Source: Rhodopirellula islandica
GTDB taxonomy: Bacteria > Planctomycetota > Planctomycetia > Pirellulales > Pirellulaceae
Length of the DNA stretch: 64,000 nucleotides
NCBI RefSeq assembly: GCF_001027925.1
Contig: NZ_LECT01000016.1
Span: 62,001 to 126,000 of the forward strand
Direction of reading: 5' to 3'
The first letter of the stretch is position 1; every line of letters starts with the position of its first letter. The notes beneath the pieces are model-generated. The model ran no database searches. It was not told where the DNA came from and saw only the letters and a program-made list of their open reading frames with translations. Below are positions 29,907 through 35,628 of the stretch, one piece after another. The position numbers were made by a program, and so were the translations under genes.

Positions 29907-30114
29907 GTGTAACGGAAAGCTTTTACGACACCGCTTCTCTCCGAAGCCAAAAAGCGTCGCAACACCAAACAGTTTACCAAAAAGAAACCACGTTGCCAAA
30001 GAAGCGGTGTCCACGGCGTGGCAAACCGGCACGCGACAACGGAGCGTCATGCGTTTCAAGCAAAGCAATGCTCCAGCGACGAAGCCGTGGCCTTGCGTAA
30101 ACACCATGTTGTGC
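29907..30114 (-). other. attC site c (cassette 10), long variant
   Basis: Bounded by GTGTAAC and GTTGTGC, about 208 bp. Its interior (GCCAAAAAGCGTCGCAAC.. to GACGAAGCCGTGG) closely matches attC j (33538-33746), defining a long attC subfamily. Confidence 0.85.
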
Positions 30115-30126
30115 GGCGGCGTTACG

Positions 30127-30519
30127 TCAAGGGTCTCCAGCGGATTCCGCTTCAAGTTGGGCGAGGCAACGGTCGGACAGGCGTTCAGCGGCAAGCAGGC
30201 GTTTGACGATCCTGCCAGTGTGACGATCGGGACACAACCCGGGCCAGTTCGGCGAATCGGTCAGAACCTGTTGCCAAAGTGGCACCGTTGCGGCGGAATC
30301 GTCACCGAGCGTGATGCATCGGCGAATGCGGATGAGGGAACGATAAAGGTAGTCGTGCCCAACAGTTTCCCAGTCTGGAGAGTCATCGGGCGGGAATTCG
30401 TCCGACCACCAGAAACCGCCAGAGAGATGTTCGTACGAGTACGTGGCATTCGGGTCAACGACCATCGAGTTGAGGATCGCGATTGCATCATCAGAGAATG
30501 TGGTTACCTGTTCTGTCAT
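30127..30519 (-). CDS. Cassette 10: hypothetical protein
   Basis: 130 residues from the ATG at 30519 (MTEQVTTFSDDAIAIL); a GTG at 30531 at the cassette edge is an alternative. Acidic and Trp-rich in the first half (GGFWWSDEFPPDDSPDW), more helical and basic at the end. No membrane segment or signal. It fills the cassette between attC c and d. No family recognised. Confidence 0.6.
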   Translation of the reverse strand: MTEQVTTFSDDAIAILNSMVVDPNATYSYEHLSGGFWWSDEFPPDDSPDWETVGHDYLYRSLIRIRRCITLGDDSAATVPLWQQVLTDSPNWPGLCPDRHTGRIVKRLLAAERLSDRCLAQLEAESAGDP

Positions 30520-30527
30520 TCTCGTAC

Positions 30528-30664
30528 GCACAACGGAAGGTTTTTACGACACCGCCCAAAACGAAGCGGTTGAGTTTGCATCACGAACAGCTAATAATAC
30601 GCCAACGCAGCTCGAACTACAAACGAAGGTGAGCCGAAGGCCTAGCGCAAAACCCATGCTGCAC
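30528..30664 (-). other. attC site d (cassette 9)
   Basis: Bounded by GCACAAC and GCTGCAC. The core GTT is changed to GCT, which may weaken it as a recombination site. Interior shares GCCGAAGGCCTAGCG with the short attC family. Confidence 0.82.
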
Positions 30665-30679
30665 GCCGCGGGGAGTCGA

Positions 30680-30973
30680 TCAATCGATATTCCACGAAGC
30701 GTTCTGAGCTATCAGGTCAACAAGCAATTTCCGGGCGCTGTCGTCTATTTCGATATCAGTAGCGTCTTCACGAATCCGCAGTGTGCCAACGAGCCATCGA
30801 GATGGAATGTCACCGAAGGGTTCGGGGTTCATATGGCAAGGAACGCAGTAGGCGACGACACGCCCTTCTGTGCCGTCATCATGGGCGGCGAGATATTCGG
30901 TAGCCAATCGAATGGCCGCAGCCGACGCGTCACCGCTGGACATCTGACGAACGCGTGATGAGTGATCGACCAT
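30680..30973 (-). CDS. Cassette 9: hypothetical protein
   Basis: 97 residues starting with an ATG 20 bp inside the cassette. Contains a CVPCH motif (YCVPCHMNPEPFG); CxxCH is the haem c signature, but there is no signal peptide, so this is probably chance. The sequence PSRWLVGTLRIREDATDIEI suggests a small alpha/beta fold. No family recognised. Confidence 0.6.
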   Translation of the reverse strand: MVDHSSRVRQMSSGDASAAAIRLATEYLAAHDDGTEGRVVAYCVPCHMNPEPFGDIPSRWLVGTLRIREDATDIEIDDSARKLLVDLIAQNASWNID

Positions 30974-30987
30974 TAGCAGTCTGCGGC

Positions 30988-31124
30988 GTACAACGGAAGG
31001 TTTTTACGACACCGCCCTAAACGAAGCGAACGATGCCTGAACTACGAGAAATTGTACCAGTGCCAGCCCGCGTGGCCAAAGATGGAAGGTGTGCCGAAGG
31101 CCTAGCGTAAAACCCATGTTGTGG
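30988..31124 (-). other. attC site e (cassette 8)
   Basis: Bounded by GTACAAC and GTTGTGG. The 11 bases TTGTGGGACGC at its end are repeated inverted at the start of its own cassette (31570-31580). Confidence 0.85.
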
Positions 31125-31153
31125 GACGCGGTGCGGCGGGGTGAGCGTAACCA

Positions 31154-31564
31154 TCAAAAAAGATGTGACCGAAAACCACGTTTCTCAATGTCGTATCGTG
31201 ATACGCACACGACCGAGTCATTCCCATCGGCGCTTACGATGACACTAACATCCGCAGCGGGGCGAGGGTCGGAATCTGGGGCGATTGTGCCAATCGAGCC
31301 AGCGTATTCTCCACGTTTGATCACAACTTGATTTCCGGGTCGCAACGTGAAGAGACGATTGAGAATCAAGAATGGAATAGTCAGCAGTACCAGCCAGACA
31401 ACAGCAGGGAAACAACACGCGACTACGAACCGTCCGACACCCGAAATCCAACTAGAATCAGGAGGCAAGTCTCGAAGAGAAGCAATTCCCGGCGTAAGAA
31501 TCGAAAACGCAATCCCTGCGAAGAATGCGACATAGAGAAGCGGGGATGGGTGGCGGAAAGCCAA
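31154..31564 (-). CDS. Cassette 8: membrane protein with KOW-like C-terminus
   Basis: No ATG lies between the cassette boundary (31580) and the conserved-looking part; a TTG at 31564 is the most economical start, giving about 136 residues. The open frame itself runs through the attC to 31699. Two hydrophobic segments (LLYVAFFAGIAFSIL and VACCFPAVVWLVLLTIPFLIL) are followed by a soluble part with a KOW-like stretch (GNQVVIKRGEYAGSIGTI). Probably an inner-membrane protein with a small cytoplasmic beta-barrel. Function unknown. Confidence 0.55.
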   Translation of the reverse strand: MAFRHPSPLLYVAFFAGIAFSILTPGIASLRDLPPDSSWISGVGRFVVACCFPAVVWLVLLTIPFLILNRLFTLRPGNQVVIKRGEYAGSIGTIAPDSDPRPAADVSVIVSADGNDSVVCVSRYDIEKRGFRSHLF

Positions 31565-31574
31565 GGCTAGCGTC

Positions 31575-31713
31575 CCACAACGGAAGGTTTTTACGACACC
31601 GTCGTTACCGGAGCGGTTGAGCTTGAATAACAAAAAGCTAATGATACGCCAGCGCCGTTTGTATCGCAAACGAAGGTGCTCGCGAATCGCCCTGCGCAAA
31701 AACCATGTTAGGC
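31575..31713 (-). other. attC site f (cassette 7)
   Basis: Bounded by CCACAAC and GTTAGGC. Near-identical to attC a, including the distinctive TTTGTATCGCAAA centre. Confidence 0.85.
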
Positions 31714-31874
31714 GACCGTCAAAGCGTCCTACCCAGTCCGCACACCGTTCGGATTAGTGTCCGATTAGCGAAGATTAGTGTTCGGCGCAGCCAAGTTTTT
31801 TGGGAACACTAAAAAGCACTAATCGCACACTAATGAAAACCTCTGGCAGCAGAAAACCTCATTGTCGGTAGGAC
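31714..31874 (-). other. Cassette 7: ORF-less cassette body, duplicate of cassette 12
   Basis: Same body as 29158-29319 with about six or seven substitutions by eye, including the ATTAGTG inverted repeat. Substitutions are scattered, so the duplication is not brand new. No ORF of useful length. Confidence 0.7.
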
Positions 31875-32011
31875 GCACAACGGAAGGATTTTACGACACC
31901 GCCCTAAACGAAGCGGGGGAGCTTGAATCGCGAACAGCTAATGATACGCCAACCCCGCTTGAAGTGCAAAGGAAGGTGTGCCGAAGGCCTAGCGTAAAAA
32001 CCATGTTAGGC
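31875..32011 (-). other. attC site g (cassette 6)
   Basis: Bounded by GCACAAC and GTTAGGC. TTAGGCGACC at its end recurs inverted at the start of cassette 6 (32446-32455). One arm reads GGATTTTACG instead of GGTTTTTACG. Confidence 0.85.
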
Positions 32012-32017
32012 GACCGG

Positions 32018-32440
32018 TCATTCACCACCGAGGTAGACATCGAACCAAAGCTCAAGTCCGAGCGATCCAAGCACCGTCATTTGGTGCGGCCAGATGGATG
32101 GACCGCCGTGAAAGCTCGCGGCACGCCAAAAGCACGAAATGTCAGCGCGGCCACCGGCGCGACGAATCGAGTCAAATCCACCAGTGCGGTCACCGACCTG
32201 ATTGATGATCCAGTCGATGTGCCTGCGAACGTCGCGGGAATCAAGCACGCCCTCGGACGACAGGAACCAGCCAGATGGAACGTCGCGGACGCCTTCGGGG
32301 CGGGGCTGCGCTGGTTGCGATTTGGTCGGCGAGACGCCGAGCAGCGACGTGATTTCGTCGGGCGACAGCAAATCCGGGTAGATACGGAGTGTGGCAAACG
32401 TGCGCTCGCACGTCGGGTAGTCGTCGTTGTATTCAGTTAT
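32018..32440 (-). CDS. Cassette 6: DUF4279 protein
   Basis: The family core is clear: TFATLRIYPDLLSPDEITSL, then SGWFLSSEGVLDSRDVRRHI, DISCFWRAASFHGGP and LGLELWFDVYLG. DUF4279 proteins usually start a few residues before a DYPTCERTxATLRI segment, which is present here in frame up to an ATA codon at 32440, but no ATG, GTG or TTG exists between the cassette edge and that segment. The first TTG (32371) would cut off the first strand. The start given is the ATA; initiation is therefore uncertain. Function of DUF4279 is unknown. Confidence 0.7.
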   Translation of the reverse strand: MTEYNDDYPTCERTFATLRIYPDLLSPDEITSLLGVSPTKSQPAQPRPEGVRDVPSGWFLSSEGVLDSRDVRRHIDWIINQVGDRTGGFDSIRRAGGRADISCFWRAASFHGGPSIWPHQMTVLGSLGLELWFDVYLGGE

Positions 32441-32449
32441 CGGTAGGTC

Positions 32450-32585
32450 GCCTAACGGAAGGTTTTTACGACACCGCCCTGAACGAAGCGAGTGATATCT
32501 GAATTAGTGGAATTGTACCAAGGCCAAGGCCCGTTGCCAAAGAGCCAAGGTGTGCCGAAGGCCTATCGTAAAAACCATGTTGCAC
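32450..32585 (-). other. attC site h (cassette 5)
   Basis: Bounded by GCCTAAC, a perfect RYYYAAC, and GTTGCAC. Arms GGTTTTTACG and CGTAAAAACC. Confidence 0.85.
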
Positions 32586-32590
32586 GGCCG

Positions 32591-32878
32591 TTACGCTGCG
32601 AACCACGGCGACGCCCACCGATAGACGGCGATCCCGAATACGATGAGTCCAGCGATGAAGACTTGGAAAGACAGGAAATCAAAGAAGAAGTAAAAGCCGC
32701 TGCGAAACCATTTGCGTCCAATGACCGTCCAAGCAGTGAACACGACAACGACGGAAACTACAGCAACGACGTTGTAGCGAGCACCGATGAACGCGACAGG
32801 TACGGTGATTGAGCAGAGCGCAAATGCCACGAGAAAGGTGGTGAACCAGTAGATCTGTTTCGCTTCGGTGTCAGTCAC
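32591..32878 (-). CDS. Cassette 5: small integral membrane protein
   Basis: 95 residues from an ATG 19 bp inside the cassette. Three predicted membrane segments: FTTFLVAFALCSITVPVAFI, VVAVVSVVVVFTAWTVI and FLSFQVFIAGLIVFGIAVY. No conserved polar motif or known family seen. Confidence 0.65.
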   Translation of the reverse strand: MTDTEAKQIYWFTTFLVAFALCSITVPVAFIGARYNVVAVVSVVVVFTAWTVIGRKWFRSGFYFFFDFLSFQVFIAGLIVFGIAVYRWASPWFAA

Positions 32879-32891
32879 ATTCGGTTAGTCC

Positions 32892-33030
32892 GCACAACGG
32901 AAGGTTTTTACGACACCGCCCTAAACGAAGCGTTGGAGCTTGAATCACGAGAAGCTAATGATACGCCAGCCCCGCTTGAAGTGCAAAGGAAGGTGTGCCC
33001 GAAGGGCCTAGCGTAAAAACCATGTTGTCG
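32892..33030 (-). other. attC site i (cassette 4)
   Basis: Bounded by GCACAAC and GTTGTCG. TTGTCGGTCAT at the end recurs inverted at 33533-33543, the start of its own cassette. Confidence 0.87.
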
Positions 33031-33031
33031 G

Positions 33032-33340
33032 TCATTCACTGCTGCTGAAATCGCGTTCGTCAAAGATACGGGCGTTATGAAACACCGCGAGAATATCGAC
33101 TCTGCGGTCGGCCACGCGATATATGATGCGGTAGTTGCCTTGGAGTACCTCGCGCAGATCCTCGCGGCCAGTCTCCGGAACGACCTCGCCGGAAAACGGG
33201 AATTGTCGCAATCGCCCAACGGATAGCCGCAGTTTTCGTACGTAGGCAGACGCCGTAGCTGGCGCGTCACGGGCAATGTGAGCACGAACAGCACGGAGGT
33301 CTTCGCGAGACTGCCGGGTCCAGTAAATTTTACTGGGCAT
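33032..33340 (-). CDS. Cassette 4: ParE/RelE-family toxin
   Basis: About 102 residues from ATG 33340 (MPSKIYWTRQSREDLRAV); 33352 is an alternative. Family hallmarks: W-x(2)-x-A/S-x(2)-DL at the N-terminus, RLRQFPFSGEVVPE and the core strand LREVLQGNYRIIYRV followed by ILAVFHNAR. ParE poisons gyrase and RelE cuts mRNA on the ribosome; the sequence alone does not decide which. Its start overlaps the antitoxin end by 11 bp, the standard toxin-antitoxin layout. Both genes sit in one cassette. Confidence 0.88.
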   Translation of the reverse strand: MPSKIYWTRQSREDLRAVRAHIARDAPATASAYVRKLRLSVGRLRQFPFSGEVVPETGREDLREVLQGNYRIIYRVADRRVDILAVFHNARIFDERDFSSSE

Positions 33341-33515
33341 CTTCGGCCTCAAGTTCGTCCATGAACTCGTCGTGTTCCATTACGTCGCCAGCATCGGCTT
33401 GGGCGATACCAAGTTCGATCTTGCGGAGGAGGTAAAGGCGGTCGATGACATCGTCAAGCGAGACATCGTCATCGAGGGTCTGAATTAGCGAAATAGCCTT
33501 TTCTTTGGTTGTCAT
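33330..33515 (-). CDS. Cassette 4: antitoxin partner of the ParE/RelE toxin
   Basis: 61 residues, acidic, helical: MTTKEKAISLIQTLDDDVS followed by LDDVIDRLYLLRKIELGIAQ and an Asp/Glu-rich tail. This is the usual look of the short antitoxin that precedes ParE/RelE toxins. It should bind and neutralise the toxin and repress the pair. Starts 28 bp inside the cassette. Confidence 0.85.
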   Translation of the reverse strand: MTTKEKAISLIQTLDDDVSLDDVIDRLYLLRKIELGIAQADAGDVMEHDEFMDELEAEDAQ

Positions 33516-33537
33516 AGAAAGTCCTTTGATTTATGAC

Positions 33538-33746
33538 CGACAACGGAAGGTTTTTACGACACCGCTTCTCTCCAAAGCCAACAAGCGTCGCAACACAAAA
33601 CAGTTTACCAAATCGAATCGACGCTGCCAAAGACGCGGTGTCCACGGCGTGACAAACCAACAGGTGACAACGGAGCGAGCGGACTTGGCAAACCGAACAA
33701 TGCTCCAACGACGAAGCCGTGGACCTGCGCACACACCATGTTATGC
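33538..33746 (-). other. attC site j (cassette 3), long variant
   Basis: Bounded by CGACAAC and GTTATGC, about 209 bp. Same long subfamily as attC c. TTATGCGGCAC at the end recurs inverted at the start of cassette 3 (34222-34232). Confidence 0.87.
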
Positions 33747-34205
33747 GGCACTGGGCCGGGTGCCGACCCATGAATAGCCGTTGCTGAGAACGAGCGACGT
33801 GTGAGACACGGTGGGGACTACGATGCAGCCCTCGTCCTCGTAGAGAAAATTGATCCAGTTACGCGTAAACGCGTCCCAACTGGATTCGACCGCATGTTCG
33901 CGCATCCAGAATATTGTGATCGTTTCGGCAGGGCTAATATCCAGCGTTCGGAGTGCATCGCAGAAAGCATCGGCGGCGTCGTTGTTCCAGTCATCCATCC
34001 AAGTGAAGAAGATGGATGCGTCGCGCACGAGTTGGACGGGCCATTCGGTTTGATCGAGGAGCATGAAGTGGCGATCACTCGCGCTGACGAGGTGGTCCCA
34101 GCGAGTTGTTGCGTCAGATTTGCCAAGGACGTTGATTTCGCGCTGGTCAGCATCAGCGATCGGTGGATCGTTGTGGAAGCAGCCGGGAATCTCGGTGAAC
34201 GCCAT
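33741..34205 (-). CDS. Cassette 3: hypothetical protein
   Basis: 154 residues from ATG 34205 (MAFTEIPGCFHND), 27 bp inside the cassette; the longer open frame runs through the attC and is ignored. Rich in Trp and acidic residues (ITIFWMREHAVESSWDAFTRNW), with a predicted alpha/beta fold and no membrane segments. The C-terminal SNGYSWVGTRPSAA ends inside the attC. Overall character resembles immunity-type cassette proteins, but I do not recognise the family. Confidence 0.65.
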   Translation of the reverse strand: MAFTEIPGCFHNDPPIADADQREINVLGKSDATTRWDHLVSASDRHFMLLDQTEWPVQLVRDASIFFTWMDDWNNDAADAFCDALRTLDISPAETITIFWMREHAVESSWDAFTRNWINFLYEDEGCIVVPTVSHTSLVLSNGYSWVGTRPSAA

Positions 34206-34226
34206 GGGAATTGCACTGTGCGTGCC

Positions 34227-34363
34227 GCATAACGGAAGGTTCTTACGACACCGCCCTAAAAGAAGCGGTGGGGCTTGAATCGCGATTGATTGTACCAATG
34301 CCAGCGCCCGTTGCCAAACAAGCGAAGGTGTTCCGAAGGCCTAGCGTAAAACCCATGTTGTCA
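34227..34363 (-). other. attC site k (cassette 2)
   Basis: Bounded by GCATAAC and GTTGTCA. TTGTCAGACCTC at the end recurs inverted at 34831-34842. Confidence 0.87.
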
Positions 34364-34380
34364 GACCTCGACGCGCTGGG

Positions 34381-34827
34381 TCAGCAGTTGTAACCCGGTA
34401 TGCGAATCCGGAAAATGTCGCAGAACGATGTAATTAGTAGGCCGTATCTCCCCGAATCGCCAACGGATGTCGTTTGTGGATCAGCGAATGAAGGAACGGC
34501 ATTGAATCCAGAAGATTTACAGCGTAGATCACCGAGTTGAGCCTTGAATCGCCAGTTGTAGCCATCATCCACGATTGTGCCACAATCTTCGGAACGGTAC
34601 TTGTCACGCCACGACCAAACGTCGAGCAAGTTGAGTGCGTCAGCGAATTGGGCCAGCTGCTCAGGAGTGGTCGATATGCACGGAAGGTGCGTGTTGCGAA
34701 AGGAGTCAAAGTGCCGAAGTTCGTCCACGCCCGAGTAGCGGAGTTGGGTTTCGTCACGAATCCAGTTCAGCTGGCCAACGAAGCAGCGATCTTCGTGGAG
34801 ATGGAATGTAAGTGTGGATGCATCCAT
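34381..34827 (-). CDS. Cassette 2: hypothetical protein
   Basis: 148 residues from ATG 34827 (MDASTLTFHLHEDRCF). An in-frame TTG forms the first three bases of the cassette (34842-34840) and is an alternative start. Soluble, with Trp-rich centre (LNLLDVWSWRDKYRSEDCG) and a beta-strand-rich C-terminus (YGLLITSFCDIFRIRIPG). No family recognised. Confidence 0.65.
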   Translation of the reverse strand: MDASTLTFHLHEDRCFVGQLNWIRDETQLRYSGVDELRHFDSFRNTHLPCISTTPEQLAQFADALNLLDVWSWRDKYRSEDCGTIVDDGYNWRFKAQLGDLRCKSSGFNAVPSFADPQTTSVGDSGRYGLLITSFCDIFRIRIPGYNC

Positions 34828-34836
34828 CCTGAGGTC

Positions 34837-34974
34837 TGACAACGGAAGGTTTTTACGACACCGCCCTGAACGAAGCGAACGATGTCTGAACTACGGGAAA
34901 TTGTACCAATGCCAGCGCCCGTTGCCAAACAAACGAAGGTGTGCCGAAGGCCTAGCGTAAAAACCATGTTGTGT
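34837..34974 (-). other. attC site l (cassette 1)
   Basis: Bounded by TGACAAC and GTTGTGT. TTGTGTGACCC at the end recurs inverted at 35356-35366, the start of cassette 1. Confidence 0.87.
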
Positions 34975-34991
34975 GACCCGGTGAAGCAAGA

Positions 34992-35396
34992 TCAGAGCAA
35001 GCCATCGCGAGTTTGTTTAACAACAACCGCCCACCAGTTCTCTGGGTCGGCGAAACACTCTGGGTCAATTGCGAAAATAGCGTCAGAAAATACCGCCGAC
35101 GCCGCACCATCGTCATCGTCGCGAACGGTGTCAGCATACGCACGGTGGGCGTCAATGCAGGATTGCAGTTGCCGCATGGATGAATTAACGAATCGGGTCG
35201 GAAGCTGTCCAGTCGGGTCTCGCGAGATTATACGGTCGCCATCCAATTCTAGGCGTCCGCCGCCATCGCCGCCGATCACGGATACGCCATCAACGAGTCG
35301 AGCGTCGTGGAACGTGAGAAGCAACGGTTCGTAATCGTCGGGAGTCAATACGCTAGGGTCACACAACGGTTTTCTGTACGACAGTGTGTCGTACAT
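34992..35396 (-). CDS. Cassette 1: SUKH-4-like immunity protein
   Basis: The conserved part VDGVSVIGGDGGGRLELDGD, then TRFVNSSMRQLQSCIDAHRAYA and AIDPECFADPENWWAVVVKQ, matches SUKH-4, a family usually protecting against polymorphic toxins. The nearest ATG (35396) lies inside the attI-like site, 30 bp outside the cassette; in-cassette alternatives are TTG codons at 35366 (the cassette's first bases) and 35348. From the attI ATG the protein is 134 residues, short for SUKH-4, so its N-terminal strands may be lost. No cognate toxin lies nearby. Confidence 0.75.
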   Translation of the reverse strand: MYDTLSYRKPLCDPSVLTPDDYEPLLLTFHDARLVDGVSVIGGDGGGRLELDGDRIISRDPTGQLPTRFVNSSMRQLQSCIDAHRAYADTVRDDDDGAASAVFSDAIFAIDPECFADPENWWAVVVKQTRDGLL

Positions 35397-35400
35397 GCTT
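35357..35400 (-). other. attI-like site with 8-bp palindrome
   Basis: CACACAACGG at 35360-35369 is the junction core for cassette 1. The following GGTTTTCTGTACGACA resembles the attC arm GGTTTTTACGACA. A perfect inverted repeat (GTACGACA at 35376-35383, TGTCGTAC at 35387-35394) follows. Past this point the attC-type repeat ends and unique sequence leads to the integrase gene, as expected of attI. Confidence 0.72.
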
Positions 35401-35516
35401 GGAAAGGGGGGAGAACGGGTGTTGATTTTAGCTGAAGGGGGCTCGGTCTGCAGCACTTGGGCGACCGGACGAGGGTGCGGGGACGCAGTGTTGCGTTCGC
35501 TGCTTCCGAGGCACGA

Positions 35517-35541
35517 GTGTGAAAAGCGGTGTTTTTCACAC
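35517..35541. terminator. Hairpin downstream of the integrase gene
   Basis: Perfect 9-bp inverted repeat (GTGTGAAAA 35517-35525, TTTTCACAC 35533-35541) with a 7-nt loop, about 90 bp after the integrase stop on the minus strand. Could terminate the integrase message or belong to the attI region; the stem is AT-rich and has no strong U-tract. Confidence 0.4.
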
Positions 35542-35628
35542 TGAAATCAGGTGGCAATCACACCTTCCCCTCTCGCAGACAAGACGAACGTCCTGCGGGG
35601 GAGAATTCAACTCGCAGTTGCGAATGAA

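Noticed and set aside
29899-30573. Plus-strand 224-residue ORF over cassette 10
   Set aside because: It runs through two attC sites and opposes the cassette gene; similar plus-strand ORFs elsewhere (31862-32446, 32492-32812) start inside the shared attC sequence.
30680-30973. Cassette 9 protein as a c-type cytochrome because of CVPCH
   Set aside because: No signal peptide or other cytochrome features; the motif is probably coincidental.
29019-34974. CRISPR array from the regularly spaced repeats
   Set aside because: Repeats are 137-209 bp, imperfectly palindromic and separated by 160-1,150-bp units that mostly carry genes; no cas genes are present. The structure fits attC sites.
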